This document shows positions 37,679 to 50,478 of a stretch of DNA of 64,000 nt, piece after piece. The notes below the pieces were generated by a model. That model was not told the origin of the DNA. It did not search any database and worked only from the letters and a program-made list of their open reading frames with translations. The position numbers were made by a program, and so were the translations under genes. The number at the start of each line of letters is the position of its first letter. The stretch's first letter is position 1. This DNA comes from Neoconidiobolus thromboides FSU 785 (taxonomy: Eukaryota; Entomophthoromycota; Entomophthoromycetes; Entomophthorales; Neoconidiobolaceae), in the NCBI GenBank assembly GCA_025603075.1, contig MU626268.1, positions 124,001 to 188,000 on the forward strand. The letters are read 5' to 3'.

Positions 37679-38260
37679 ATGAAACCAAATAATAAACTGA
37701 CTTATTTTGAAAAGCAATACATATTTTATGGCTCATTTCATCATGATAAATGGAATATACTGACCCATGTCATCTTTGTGCCACTGATTCTTTGGACTAG
37801 CTTAGGTTTGTTTGAGAAAATTGGAAATATATATGAAACTAAAATATTTAATACCCAAATAGACATCAATTTGTCTTTACTAACAGCTCTTTTTTATATT
37901 GCTTACTATTTAAAACTAGAATTTGTTGCAGGGTTACTCATTACACCAATCTTGCTATTTTTTAATTGGAGTGCAGTCCAGTTCAATAGAAACTATCCTG
38001 TACTTTCACTTAAAGTAGAAATCGGGCTATTTATTGTTAGTTGGGTAGCCCAATTCGCTTCACATTATTACTTTGAAAAAAGGGCACCAGCCCTTTTAGA
38101 TGGTCTTTTTCAAGCACTATCTTTGGCTCCACTATTTGTGTTTTTAGAAATTTTATTTTACCTAGGCTATAACCCTTCTTACAAAGACTATACGATGGAC
38201 ATAATTTCTAAAGAGGTATTTGAGTATAAACAAGAAAAGGCTGCTATTTATTCTAAATAA
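37679..38260 (+). CDS. DUF962/Mpo1-like ER membrane dioxygenase, 193 aa
   Basis: Single exon of 193 codons. The family member Mpo1 of yeast (YGL010w) is an Fe(II)-dependent ER enzyme in alpha-oxidation of 2-hydroxy fatty acids from phytosphingosine. The family marks are clear: YFEKQYIFYGSFHHDKWN and LTHVIFVPLILWT near the N-terminus with the paired histidines, hydrophobic segments around residues 62-120, then QFASHYYFEKRAPALLDGLFQALSLAP and FLEILFYLGYNPSYK. It is a tandem paralogue of the 38817 gene and of the dead copy at 35710. The start is the only in-frame ATG in front of the conserved YFEKQ. Substrate is inferred from the family. Confidence 0.9.
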   Translation: MKPNNKLTYFEKQYIFYGSFHHDKWNILTHVIFVPLILWTSLGLFEKIGNIYETKIFNTQIDINLSLLTALFYIAYYLKLEFVAGLLITPILLFFNWSAVQFNRNYPVLSLKVEIGLFIVSWVAQFASHYYFEKRAPALLDGLFQALSLAPLFVFLEILFYLGYNPSYKDYTMDIISKEVFEYKQEKAAIYSK

Positions 38261-38816
38261 AATCCCCCAAGCTTCAACTTTTGAATTAGTAATGATATTC
38301 ATTGTTTAATTTAATTTAATTCACATGTGAGGTAATTTCATCTTTATTTTAAATTAACAATTTTAACTAGAAATTTTTAAATATTTTGTGTTGTTATATG
38401 ATATGGTTCACTTCTATTTCATACTTACATATTAATACATCTTGATTATACAATTATCTATAATTCTATTGATCTTAATAATATATGCTCATAGAATGAT
38501 TAAGTAATGTGAGTAAATCTTATTTAAATCAGAAACGAATTAATAAAAATGGAAAAGAATGTGACATAATATAAACGATATAATAATCTATTCTCTATAA
38601 TATTATTGCAATTTAGATTCCACTCATTTTTTTAGTCATAGCGCTAGTTATGGTATGTATTACTATAGTGTAAATATATTAAATCCCAATATCAAAATAT
38701 AAGCCATCATAAAATCATACTCTAAAAAAGGAAAGCAGCTACAATTCATCAACTTAGAAAATTATAAATAGATAAAAAAATCAATTTAATCTTTATTTTC
38801 TTCAAAATATAATATC
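38261..38816. other. intergenic with TATA-like site
   Basis: Spacer between the two live DUF962 paralogues. A TATAAATA string at 38763-38770 is placed 47 bp before the next ATG. Otherwise AT-rich. Confidence 0.5.
38763..38770 (+). promoter_or_regulatory. TATA-like box of the second DUF962 gene
   Basis: TATAAATA, 47 bp before the ATG at 38817. In DNA this AT-rich a chance match is likely, so support is weak. Confidence 0.35.
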
Positions 38817-39407
38817 ATGTTAAAAAAGTATTCCAAAGATCAACTCTCTTATTTCGAAAAACAGTTAGTTTTTTATGGTGCATATCACAATACACCTGGT
38901 AATGTAGTCATACATTGTATCTTTGTGCCTTTGATTGCTTGGACAACATTAGGTTTATTGTCTCAAGTAGGTGATGTATTTAGTATCCACCTATTTAATC
39001 AAGTATATAATATTGATCTATCAATGTTATTAACTTTAACTTATGTGACTTACTATATCAAGTCAGAATTTACTGCTGGGGTATTAATTACGCCAATTTT
39101 AGTATTCGTGAACTGGAGTGTTATAAAATATAACCAAGCGAATCCTAAATCTAGTCTAAGTTTTGAGCTTTTATTGTTTATTATTAGTTGGTTAGCTCAA
39201 TTTGCTTCTCACTTTTTTATTGAAAAGAGATCACCAGCATTAATAGACGGTTTCTTCCAAGCCGTATCTTTAGCCCCATTATTTGTCTTCTTGGAAATAT
39301 TATTTCAATTAGGTTACAATCCTTCATATAAACCTAAGGTTATGTCTTTAATTTCATTAGAGATCGGGAGTTTTAAAGCAGAGCAAATAAAAAGCAATAA
39401 ACAATAA
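38817..39407 (+). CDS. DUF962/Mpo1-like ER membrane dioxygenase, second copy, 196 aa
   Basis: Single exon of 196 codons, with the same layout as the gene at 37679: YFEKQLVFYGAYHNTPGN, VIHCIFVPLIAWTTLGLL, SEFTAGVLITPILVFVNW, AQFASHFFIEKRSPALIDGF and FLEILFQLGYNPSYK. The two proteins agree over most of their length but differ at the HH pair (HHDKWN against HNTPGN) and at the C-terminal tail. A tandem duplication in this lineage is the simplest origin. Whether both have kept Mpo1-type dioxygenase activity is unknown; the key histidines in THVIF/IHCIF and ASHxxxEKR are kept in both. Confidence 0.9.
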   Translation: MLKKYSKDQLSYFEKQLVFYGAYHNTPGNVVIHCIFVPLIAWTTLGLLSQVGDVFSIHLFNQVYNIDLSMLLTLTYVTYYIKSEFTAGVLITPILVFVNWSVIKYNQANPKSSLSFELLLFIISWLAQFASHFFIEKRSPALIDGFFQAVSLAPLFVFLEILFQLGYNPSYKPKVMSLISLEIGSFKAEQIKSNKQ

Positions 39408-39931
39408 AATATGTCTTTAAAGGTATAATATTTAATATTCAATATTGAATTTTATTTTTACAATAAAATTTTGTCTTCGGAATAATCCACCCGCTCTTAT
39501 AAGGATCTTATTTATTTTTAATAATATATTTGTGATATTTTCGTAAATTTAACTTTACTCGAAATTAAAAGAGTATAGTTGGATTTCCCACCTATTAGTG
39601 AAAATTTTCCATAAAAAATTATTTTTCGCATCAGTAGTTTTTCAACTAGTTGTATGCTTGAGATAATCTTAGATTGATTGGATATCTGAGGTCCCCTTTT
39701 AATTATTAGATGACGTTTAATTTCACCTACAGATGTTAAAGTTCAATTATGCTCTATCTAGCGTTTACCTTATAATTAACATTTCTATTTAAGTATATCC
39801 TTTAGAGATTGATATTTAACTTTATATTAAAATGAACCACTAGAAACTGCACAATTAAACTTAAAAATTGTATTAGGTACAAATTAAAGACAAAGCAATT
39901 GAAATGAATTAGTAATTAAGTTCAATTCCAA
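39408..39931. other. intergenic
   Basis: AT-rich promoter region of the MscL-like gene; no repeat copy or exon seen. Confidence 0.5.
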
Positions 39932-40838
39932 ATGTCAGAAGAAATTGCTAAAAATAAAGAGATTGAAGAAAAGGCAACATTGACTCACCCAAAAGTTACT
40001 TCTTTAAAACAAGTACGATCCAGTGCTAGTTTAAGTGAAAAATTACCTGGAGAGGAAGATAATATCAATAATCCAGAAGAGCATCAGACTGAAATTCAAC
40101 ATTTTAAAGATGAGATTAAAGCAGGAGTGAATTCAATTTCTAATTTTTGGGACGAATTTAAAGATTATTTGGAAGATGCTGAAATTTTTGATTCCTCAGT
40201 TATTATGGTGACTGGGCAAGCTTTTACTGAAATTGCTAATTCCTTTGTGCAAGATATTATTGTCCCCCTTTTTACTACTCTAATTGGTAATGTTAATTTT
40301 CAATTCATTATCAATCTAATTTTTTTATAGGTAGACCAAATGCAACTAACTATTTTGTGGTATTAAAGAAGGGCAAGTCTTTTAACACCAACTATCGCAG
40401 TGCAAAGCAAGCTATTGCCGATGGGGCCCATATATTTCATTATGGGAAATTTATTCAAGTAAAAAATATGCAAGTAATTATCTATTAGTTTTAAAGTTTC
40501 TTTATAGAAAATAGTCAACTTTGTATTCCTGGGTATAACTTTAATAGGCTTTGTTAGAGGTAAATATATGTTTCGATAATATCAAGTATTTTTAAGTTTT
40601 AGTATTTCGTACTATATTGTTTTTCCGTCGACTCCGAAAACTTAAGGAGGAAGAAAGTACTAAGAAATTGAAACAAAGAGAATGCCCTTTTTGTTTCTCA
40701 ACTATTAATTCTAAAGCTTCTCGCTGTCCTAATTGTACTTCTGCTTTGCCAACTTCTTCACTTTCTAGGAACATATCTCCAACTTTGAAGCCTGCATTGA
40801 TGCCACCTATGTCTGATGATCCAACCTTATTGAATTAA
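39932..40838 (+). CDS. MscL-like mechanosensitive channel with C-terminal zinc ribbon, 256 aa
   Basis: Four exons: 39932-40286, 40331-40458, 40508-40559 and 40603-40838. After a charged N-terminal region of about 75 residues, the MscL fold appears: DSSVIMVTGQAFTEIANSFVQDIIVPLFTTLIG (pore helix TM1), RPNATNYFVVLKKGKS and DGAHIFHYGKFIQ (periplasmic-type loop), and KIVNFVFLGITLIGFVR (TM2). A basic helix, FFRRLRKLKEEE, follows. It ends with a treble pair CPFC...CPNC (ECPFCFSTINSKASRCPNC), a zinc-ribbon motif beyond the usual bacterial end. MscL channels open under membrane tension and release solutes. Fungal relatives are known from memory; the membrane in which this one sits cannot be told. The exons join in phase throughout. 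Confidence 0.87.
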
Positions 40839-40978
40839 TACTCATAAAAGCGTGCTATTTATTCCTATCAAAAACAATTCATATTGATTATAATGAATTA
40901 AATAAATAACTATGTATAAATCACTAGGATATTTTATAAAATACTACAAAAATTTTATTTTGAAATTTTAAATTTAAA

Positions 40979-42547
<1,569 letters not shown>

Positions 42548-42997
42548 TGTGAAGTTCTAATAGTAAAATATATTGAGTCATCTCTTTTACACTCAAATTT
42601 ATAAAGGCTGACTTTGCATTTTAATTGGTTGGAATTATCCTTTTGATCGTTAACCATTTTTGAATTAACCCTATTAGCTTTTTAATTCATGTCACTTTTT
42701 AGACCAGTAATATTCTTTTACCATTGTAAATAGGCTATTTTATTGGATATAATTTAGTCTAAAAGAACCATTTGAAATTTTATCATTTTTGATCAGATAA
42801 AAATTTTCACATTCCACCAATTAATTATCAGGAAATACTTGCATTCATTTGTTTTAGCAAACCATAGATCATTTAGTTATTATTGGCTAAAAATATCACC
42901 AAACACAGTTTTCAGTTTATTGGTCGCGTTTTAAATGAATACAGAATATTTTAAAAAAAATTATAAACTGTTTAAACTCCCAGCCGAGCTTAATATA

Positions 42998-43094
42998 GAT
43001 ATGTTTCTTTCGCCCAAGGATTCTACTGGCAGTCTTTCCACTCAATAGTACTTATACGGTAAAAATAAAATAAAGTAAAATAAAAGACATCTCC
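42998..43094 (+). mobile_element. foldback MITE copy 9 (forward, diverged)
   Basis: Diverged but alignable: GATATGTTTCTTTCG at the left end, AAGGATTCTACTGGCAGTC, CACTCAATAGTACTTA, and ACATCTCC at the right end. It abuts copy 10 with only CATATG between. Confidence 0.68.
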
Positions 43095-43098
43095 ATAT

Positions 43099-43195
43099 GG
43101 GAATGTTTTTTTTGACTTCACTTTTTCTCTATTTTTAAGTACTATCTGAGTGGAAAATTTATTAGTAAAATTCTTGAACACAAAAATAGATCCTC
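43099..43195 (-). mobile_element. foldback MITE copy 10 (reverse)
   Basis: 97 bp, GGGAATGTTTTT to GATCCTC, with core AAGTACTATCTGAGTGG. Back-to-back with copy 9. Confidence 0.84.
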
Positions 43196-43430
43196 ATATT
43201 TAATTTTTTGTAATAACTTAGTAAATTAAAAAATATCAATATAGGTTTGAGCTTGGAATTTACTGTGAGGATGATAATCATTTGCCTAGTTACTATAGAT
43301 ATAGGAAAGTAGTTTACATCCTCATAATATTTTCCAAGCTCAAATCTAAGCCATATAAGATATTATTTTTGCTTGATATCACTCAGTTGCTAAATAAAGG
43401 ATTACATTTTAAACTACTGAATTACTATAT

Positions 43431-43522
43431 GAGAGTGTTTTTTTTGACCACTTTTTCTATTTTTTAAACACTATTTGAGTGGAAAGATTGTTAGTAAAAT
43501 TTTTAAACAAAAACACATCCCC
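43431..43522 (-). mobile_element. foldback MITE copy 11 (reverse)
   Basis: 92 bp, GAGAGTGTTTTT to ACATCCCC, with core AACACTATTTGAGTGGAAA. The flanks read ATAT on both sides. Confidence 0.86.
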
Positions 43523-43921
43523 ATATGTTGAAAGGTAATATTTAAATTAATTATATAACAATATAGTTAACTAATAAATACAAATTTGTAAAGAAAAGGC
43601 TTTAGAGTTAATTTATAAGACTAATAAGTATAAACAAATCGACATAAATAATAAATTAATAGCTAATAATTAAAATTAAATGAATTAACAAAATTGTTAC
43701 TTTTATTTGTATATTAAATCTACGCTATTTACAGTTATTAATTTTATTATTTTATCATTTTTATTATATCTTTATAAATAACTAACTAAGAATTATCATG
43801 ATAAAATGTTTTTGTATAAAATAGCTATTCACTAAAGTTCTTATTTCCATTTATTTAGCTATTATTAATAAAAATAAAACAACTAAATTTTATATAAATT
43901 TTAGTCTTATATTCAATATAT

Positions 43922-44010
43922 GAGGATATATTTGTGTTTAAGAATTTTATTAAGAATTTTTCCACTCAAATAGTGCTTAATGGAAAGTAATAAAGCCAAA
44001 AAAATACCCC
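43922..44010 (+). mobile_element. foldback MITE copy 12 (forward)
   Basis: 89 bp, GAGGATATATTT to ATACCCC, with core CACTCAAATAGTGCTTAA and a small deletion in the right arm. Confidence 0.85.
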
Positions 44011-45318
44011 TATATTGTTTTATTTATGCAGTTTAAAAATAAATAGAAGTTCCTTAGAGTTTTTTATAAATAACCTTAGTTTTCTGATTTAAAAAATAAG
44101 AAAGCTATTGACTATAAGAGCAAATATTATATGCTAAAATATTTATATTACACTTTCAAACTTATTAAATTGTAATTATAGGTTGATTGATTATATAAAA
44201 CAGTTTTGTTGATTAATTTAATATAATTATAAAATGGAATTTATACAAGCCGAAATAAAATTTACAAACCCATTTTTTTATACATATGTTCTTATTAAAA
44301 GAAACAAAAATATTCATTCAAAATAACTACTTATAATAGTAACTAGATTAATGCAAACTTACTGTTTACAATTTATACCATTCTACGCTTTATTAATCAA
44401 TAGTGCTTCAATAATTAATTTTTTGAACTAATTTTATTCTCTTTTTGATGAATAATCCTTCATTTTTTGATAAGAACTTAACTGAAAATTCTTATTAAAA
44501 AGTTAAATTCTTATGTGGTATGATAGTGAATTACTCACTATTCTTCAAGATAAAATTGAATCAAATCAATTACCTGTTAAATCAAAAGAAGTGGTATATT
44601 TGCATTAATAATATACAATATACATTATTAATACAAATTAAGAGTTCATTCAATAACTTTATTCAATAAGTTCAATTTATCTTTAGTATATATAAATTTT
44701 ATTTCATCTAAAAATTACTCACTTTTTAATATCTCTATCTAGTATTTAACTACAACATACATTTATCAATAATCATATGAATGAAAAGTATTATTAAAAT
44801 CCTCGTTTCCTCAAGCACAGTATAATTAACCGTATTATTAGGCTAGAATAACATGACAGTGATTGAATGTGTGTTTTGTCAAAAGTAATATACTAGACCA
44901 AATGGATAGTTGAATTATTTCATACCATAGAAGTTATTTATTTATTTGATTGTGGCTATTCTATTGTATTTTAAAATACGTTTTTTTAATAAAACTAATT
45001 TAAAGCGATAATTAACCTATCATACTATTAATTTATTATGACTTGTAATACTACAATAAACAATCTAGTAGAAACAATAAAACTAATTCAAATAATATAA
45101 TTACTTTAGGTTAAAATTGTATATAAATAAATATTATATAATCTAGATTATCCGATGCCTAATATTTTATTAAAATTAAAACTCAAAATCAAAACCACTA
45201 AGAATTCTATTATATTATTTATTAATATATTAAGATTAGGCTTAAATTTAATTTATTATACAATTATTTTATGGTTTTAAGACAAATAGCCTATGCCAAA
45301 TTAAGTAAATATTTTTAT

Positions 45319-45345
45319 CCAATGAATCAATATGAGTCTATAAAA
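45319..45345 (+). promoter_or_regulatory. CCAAT and TATA-like elements of the DAHP synthase gene
   Basis: CCAAT at 45319-45323 and TATAAAA at 45339-45345, about 120 bp before the ATG at 45466. The pairing and placement are those of a core promoter. Confidence 0.45.
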
Positions 45346-45465
45346 GCAAAATATTTAACAATCAAATCAAATCAAATTCAAAACCAATCGAAATAATTAG
45401 ATAAATCAACTCTCAACTTTTAGACAATTACTCTTTTAATTTAACTTAAATTTTATATTGAAATA

Positions 45466-47004
45466 ATGAGCGAACATACTATCAATACTACTCAAGAAAA
45501 CCTTCATGTCAATGGAAAATGTGCTCCATGGACTCCTTATTCTTGGAAATCAAAGCCAATTAAACAACATGTTGAATATGAGGATCAAGCTGCATTTGAA
45601 AAAGCAAAAGCTAAATTAATTCAACTTCCACCTTTAGTTACTGTTGATGAAGTAATCTATTAACACAAAGATTAATGAAATTTTTTAAACTCTTTAATTA
45701 GGTTAAGAAATTGAAAGTACACCTTAGAAATGTTGCTCTTGGGAAAGCTTTCCTTTTACAAGGTGGTGACTGTGCTGAACTTTTTGATTATTGTACTAAA
45801 GTATTATTTGATTTATAATATTATTTAGATATGTATTAACTGTTTATAGGATCCTATTGAAAATAAACTTAAAGTTCTCATTCAAATGAGTTTAACTCTT
45901 ATTTATGGTGCAAGATTACCAGTGGTTAGAGTAGCAAGAATGGCAGGACAATATGCTAAGCCACGTTCTAGTCCAACTGAAAAAGTGGATGGTGTTGAAT
46001 ACCCAAGTTTCCGAGGAGATAATATTAATGGTTTTTCAGTTGATGAAAGAAAACCAGATCCAGAACGTTTAGTTGATGCTTATTTTCATTCTAGTGCTAC
46101 CCTTAATTATGTACGTTCTTTATTAGCTTCTGGCTTTGCTAATCTTACTCGATTTGATAAATGGGATCTTTCTCATGTTAAATGCTCCTCTGCTCGTAAA
46201 GAATTTCAAGATATTGTGGATCAAATTTTAAATACTATGGATTTTATGGAAGTTATTGGCGCTGTCAACAGAGAACATGAACTTCCACCAGCATTCAATA
46301 CCATTGATATGTTTATGTCTCATGAAGGTTTAGTTCTTGATTATGAAGCTGCTCTTACTCGCCCACATGTTGAAAAACATAGTGGAGAAACACGATATTA
46401 TAATTTAAGTACCCATTACGTTTGGGTTGGTGATCGTACTCGTCAACCGGATGGTGCTCATATTGAATATCTTTCTGGTATTGAAAATCCAATTGGTATT
46501 AAAGTCGGTCCAACTACTGATCCAGATACCCTTATTGAACTCCTTGATAAACTTAACCCACATAAGGAAATTGGTAAAATTACCTTAATTACTCGATTTG
46601 GTGCCGACAAAGTTCACAATCATTTATCTAAATTCATCAAAGCAGTTCAAAAAACAGATCATATTGTTGTCTGGGTTTGTGATCCAATGCATGGAAATAC
46701 AGAAACTAGTACTTGTGGTGTCAAGACTCGTCACTTCAATAATATTATGTCTGAAGTTGCCTCTTGTATCCGTATTCATGCTGAAAACCAATCAAAATTA
46801 AATGGGGTTCATTTCGAACTCACTGGAGAAACTGTAACTGAATGTTTAGGTGGTGGTATGGAATTAGATCATCATAATCTTAATGAAAACTATCAAACTT
46901 ATTGTGACCCTCGTCTTAATTATGAACAATCTTTAGATATGGCTTTCCTCATTGCTCGCTGCTTTGAAAAGGAGAGATCTGGTCTTAAGAAATGTTGCCC
47001 TTAA
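45466..47004 (+). CDS. class II 3-deoxy-D-arabino-heptulosonate 7-phosphate synthase, 479 aa
   Basis: Three exons: 45466-45651, 45702-45800 and 45850-47004. The enzyme condenses phosphoenolpyruvate with erythrose 4-phosphate, the first step of the shikimate pathway to aromatic amino acids. It is the plant/fungal-type (class II) enzyme, not the AroG type. Marks: LQLPPLV-like QLPPLVTVDEV over intron 1, AFLLQGGDCAELFDYC, ARMAGQYAKPRSSP, SFRGDNINGF, MSHEGLVLDYE, YNLSTHYVWVGDRTRQPDGAH, GIKVGPTTDPD, KITLITRFGADKV, WVCDPMHGNT, HFELTGETVTECLGGG and the C-terminal YQTYCDPRLNYEQSLD. It has no plastid or mitochondrial presequence, so it is probably cytosolic. The G/C-richer codons suggest strong expression. 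Confidence 0.95.
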
Positions 47005-47239
47005 ATTTAGGACCAATCCTTCTATCCCTTTATTATTCAACGTTTCTATTCCCCCTTTACTATAGCCAACTCTCTTATTATCTAAAATAAAGTGAATCAT
47101 TGTCCTTTCAATTTGATTTTTTGAAATTTGAAATTTCGAATTTTTTTGTTAGTTTAAGAATTAGTTATAAAAAGATGACTCAGAATTAAAAATATAAATT
47201 CAATTAAGGGGATAATTTTATTAATTAAAGATAATCAAA

Positions 47240-48475
47240 CTAAACAATAGGATTGAATCTTAACATTGTATTAAATTCAGTTCTTAATTGAACAGCTTCA
47301 GCTAAATTTTCCACAAACATACCATCAGCGCCCATTTTAAAAAAGTAATAAAATTCATCTCTGGTATCACCTTTAAAGCAAGTGGATTTACAACCAAAAT
47401 TAGCAGGTTCTCTAGAATCATAAAAAGTATATGGTACTACTTTAAGATTTCTTTGATGACATTCTTTAATAAGATCTTTGGCTTTAATAAACCCACCTAA
47501 ACTTTCAACTTCTTTTGGATCATATGTTACATTACGTGCTTGAAATTCATCCGCAATTTCATTTAAATGAAAATCTTTACGTGTGGAAAACCAAGTGGCA
47601 TATCGAGCTACAATATCTAACCCTTTAGGTGTATAAAACCAAGCATATTTATCTACGAGAGCAACATGTTCGACTTTAGATGGATGGGTAAATTTGGTGA
47701 GATATTTCAAACTTTCGAAATCAAAGTTTTGTAAAACTACTTTACCACAAGGAACTTTAACTTCTTTTTTAGGAGAACATTTGTCTTGAATATCTTTGGA
47801 AATTTTAGCTTGACAGTTTTCAACATCCCCTTCTTTAAGTGGGTACCCATTTTTTCTAAGTATTTCTAATACTTTATCTTCAAAATATCTTGGATTTTCA
47901 GGTCGAAGTGAAGAATGAAGCGCTGCATGTTTAATTTCAGGTACGATTTTAATCGGCTTTTTAAAAAGATATGATAAATGATGAGCATTATCAATAAATT
48001 GTTGAAATGATGGGATCTTAAAAATTTGATTATAAAATTGGGGTCGAGTACCAACAACTGCTTGTTTGACTCGAACTTTACTTAATTCTTTAAAGGTGAA
48101 ATCCGAAATAAAATAAACATCTTTTAAAGTAACAGCAGTATTATCAATAACTCCAGTGAAGTTACGCTTAAGATGATCAAATTCAGGTAATTCTTTAACG
48201 TTAGTACCTTCTTCAATATGTAAATCATGATAACATACTGGTACCCCATCTTTTGTTAAAACTAAATCTGGTTCTAAATAATCCATACCATCCATAACTG
48301 CATTCCAATAGCCTCCAATGGTATGTTGGGGTAAATGAGGCTTCACGCCTCGATGAGAGAAAAGTTCAGTTGGTTTTCCAGAGAGAGTAGGCCATTTTAC
48401 ACCCGAAATATCTTCAATATGAGCGGAAACAAGGTTCAATGTGATAATACCAAAGAAATTAATAAAAGACTTCAT
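47240..48475 (-). CDS. secreted glycerophosphodiester phosphodiesterase-family protein, 411 aa
   Basis: Single exon, 411 codons. The N-terminus MKSFINFFGIITLNLVSAH is a signal peptide with likely cleavage after SAH. The GDPD catalytic TIM barrel follows: FSHRGVKPHLPQHTIGGYWNAV, LEPDLVLTKDGVPVCYHD with the metal-binding Glu-Pro-Asp and His, then a KIVPEIK strand and the C-terminal GADGMFVENLAEAV. Such enzymes split glycerophosphodiesters into glycerol 3-phosphate and an alcohol. Six or more Cys residues fit an extracellular or secretory-pathway protein. A related spider-toxin-like or plant GDPD-like role is not supported by anything I see. Orthologue not named. Convergent with the DAHP synthase gene, 235 bp apart. 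Confidence 0.9.
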   Translation of the reverse strand: MKSFINFFGIITLNLVSAHIEDISGVKWPTLSGKPTELFSHRGVKPHLPQHTIGGYWNAVMDGMDYLEPDLVLTKDGVPVCYHDLHIEEGTNVKELPEFDHLKRNFTGVIDNTAVTLKDVYFISDFTFKELSKVRVKQAVVGTRPQFYNQIFKIPSFQQFIDNAHHLSYLFKKPIKIVPEIKHAALHSSLRPENPRYFEDKVLEILRKNGYPLKEGDVENCQAKISKDIQDKCSPKKEVKVPCGKVVLQNFDFESLKYLTKFTHPSKVEHVALVDKYAWFYTPKGLDIVARYATWFSTRKDFHLNEIADEFQARNVTYDPKEVESLGGFIKAKDLIKECHQRNLKVVPYTFYDSREPANFGCKSTCFKGDTRDEFYYFFKMGADGMFVENLAEAVQLRTEFNTMLRFNPIV

Positions 48476-49655
48476 TTTTTTAATATTGTCAAGTTGATTA
48501 AGCTAGGTTGAACGATCAAATTGAAATTGTAAACTATTTATACATTTTTAAAAAAAAAGATTAATTGCACAACATAGAAATATTTATTACTGTGATAATA
48601 TTTTTGTTTTAATATTAATTTTGTACCTATTGTTTTATCATGCTCACCATCCGATTTACCAATCATATTTTAAGATGAATAATACAATTATGGGTCATAA
48701 TTCTTAGTTATAAAATCTTGGGGTATTTTGAATGTTTATCGAAGTTAAGATTGGCATTTTTAATTAGAAAATCCTAAAGGTTGAAGACTGCAATGGTTGA
48801 AGTAATTATTGAAGTTTTGATATCAATTTTTAAATAAAATAAGTCTTAATTCTTAATATTTTTAACCAAATAAATAATTTACCATTGTAATCAATAACTT
48901 TTACTTTTTTTTAAATCTTAAGATACAAGAACAATTTAAATTAACCATATAGTTAACTAAAGCTAATAACAAACTAGTAAAATTCTTAAAAAAAGAATAA
49001 ATTATACTTCTATATAAAAAGAACATTATAAAGTTTTAAGTAATACAAACGGACTTTATTAGCTAATACAAAGTTGGAAAGTCCGAAGTTTTTAAAAGAG
49101 AGGTGGAAAAGTACTTGATACTTAATAGATAATAAATAGTGTAAAAGTCAATGAAATATTGAGGATTGTGTCTGTAAAAGGAAAGGAACAAAATTAAAAA
49201 AAGGTTCAATTAATTTATTTGATATATAACATTATATTTAGTATTTTAAATATTTCAAAAAAAAAAGGACATTAAAAGTAACAAAAAGATATTAAATAAA
49301 GGATTATTCTATAGTAATTTAAATATTACTATTATTTAGGGTAATCTGGTTTGTGAAAATGATAACTATTAAATCATCTGAAGTTGAGATTGTATTTTAT
49401 TTTTTTAAATTATAAAGAGTACAAATATTGTTTTAGTTTTACGCTAATTGAATATTAATTGAGCTAAAAATAGATGAATAAATAAAATTAAATAATTTGG
49501 ATAGTTAATATAGAAGTTTAATAATATTGTGAATTGATTTATAGCAACATTCTAATTTTCTAAATTGAAAGTTTCGATAATTAGTATAGTTGATAATCAT
49601 TATCAAAAACAAAGTTTAGAATAGTTGAAAATTCAACTATCCGATATTATAATAT

Positions 49656-49754
49656 GAGGATGTTTTTTTTGGTTTCATTACTTTTTCTATCTTTTAAGCG
49701 CTATTTGAGTAGAAAAATTGTTAGTAAAATTCTTATATATAAAAATACCTTCCC
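49656..49754 (-). mobile_element. foldback MITE copy 13 (reverse)
   Basis: 99 bp, GAGGATGTTTTT to ACCTTCCC, with core AAGCGCTATTTGAGTAG. Confidence 0.85.
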
Positions 49755-50379
49755 ACATATATATAATAAGTTTCATAACAGATTAAATGAACTAGTTGTT
49801 TTCTGTATATAATATTAGCAACTTTAATTTGCTTAAATTAAAACATTAAAACATTAAATTATACTTTTAAATAATATAACAACTTTATTATATTCAAATA
49901 TCTATATTTGATTAAATTGTTCTAGATAAATTCAATAATTATTTTTATCTTGAATGATGAATTTTCACCTTCTTCAATTTCAATAATAGAATTTCTAATT
50001 TAATATTAACATTATTTATATAGCTAAAAATATTTATTAAATTTAAACAATTTATAATATTATCTATTATAGCTATACACTCTATTAGGTTTTGATTTTC
50101 AGTAACAAATTATTTTTGATAATACTAATTTCATTGTACCTCTTTTTAACATAAATTTTATAACATAAATTATGTTATTTAAATTAACATTTACTTAAAA
50201 TTACAAATAAAAATATAAAATTAAATTTAAGTAATTTTTCAGATAGTAATAAACAAAATGTTACTATTAATAAAATATTAAGAGTAAAACAATAGAACTG
50301 GATTATAGTTAATTTTAGAATTTAATATTAATTAAGAGCATTTCAAAGTTACATATTTAAATAAAATGTAATAAATATT

Positions 50380-50478
50380 GGGGATGTATTTTTTTGTATA
50401 AGAATTTTACTAACAATCTTTCCACTCAAATAGCGCTCAAAAATGAAAAAAAATAATGAAACCAAAAAAAACATCCCT
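50380..50478 (+). mobile_element. foldback MITE copy 14 (forward)
   Basis: 99 bp, GGGGATGTATTT to ACATCCCT, with core CACTCAAATAGCGCT. A spurious 88-codon frame crosses it. Confidence 0.87.

Larger units (their letters stand above)
42548..45465. other. repeat-rich intergenic stretch, 2.9 kb
   Basis: Four foldback copies lie between 42998 and 44010. A 31-codon frame with plausible codons (44513-44608) is noted but not called. The 3' part is the promoter of the DAHP synthase gene. Confidence 0.6.
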
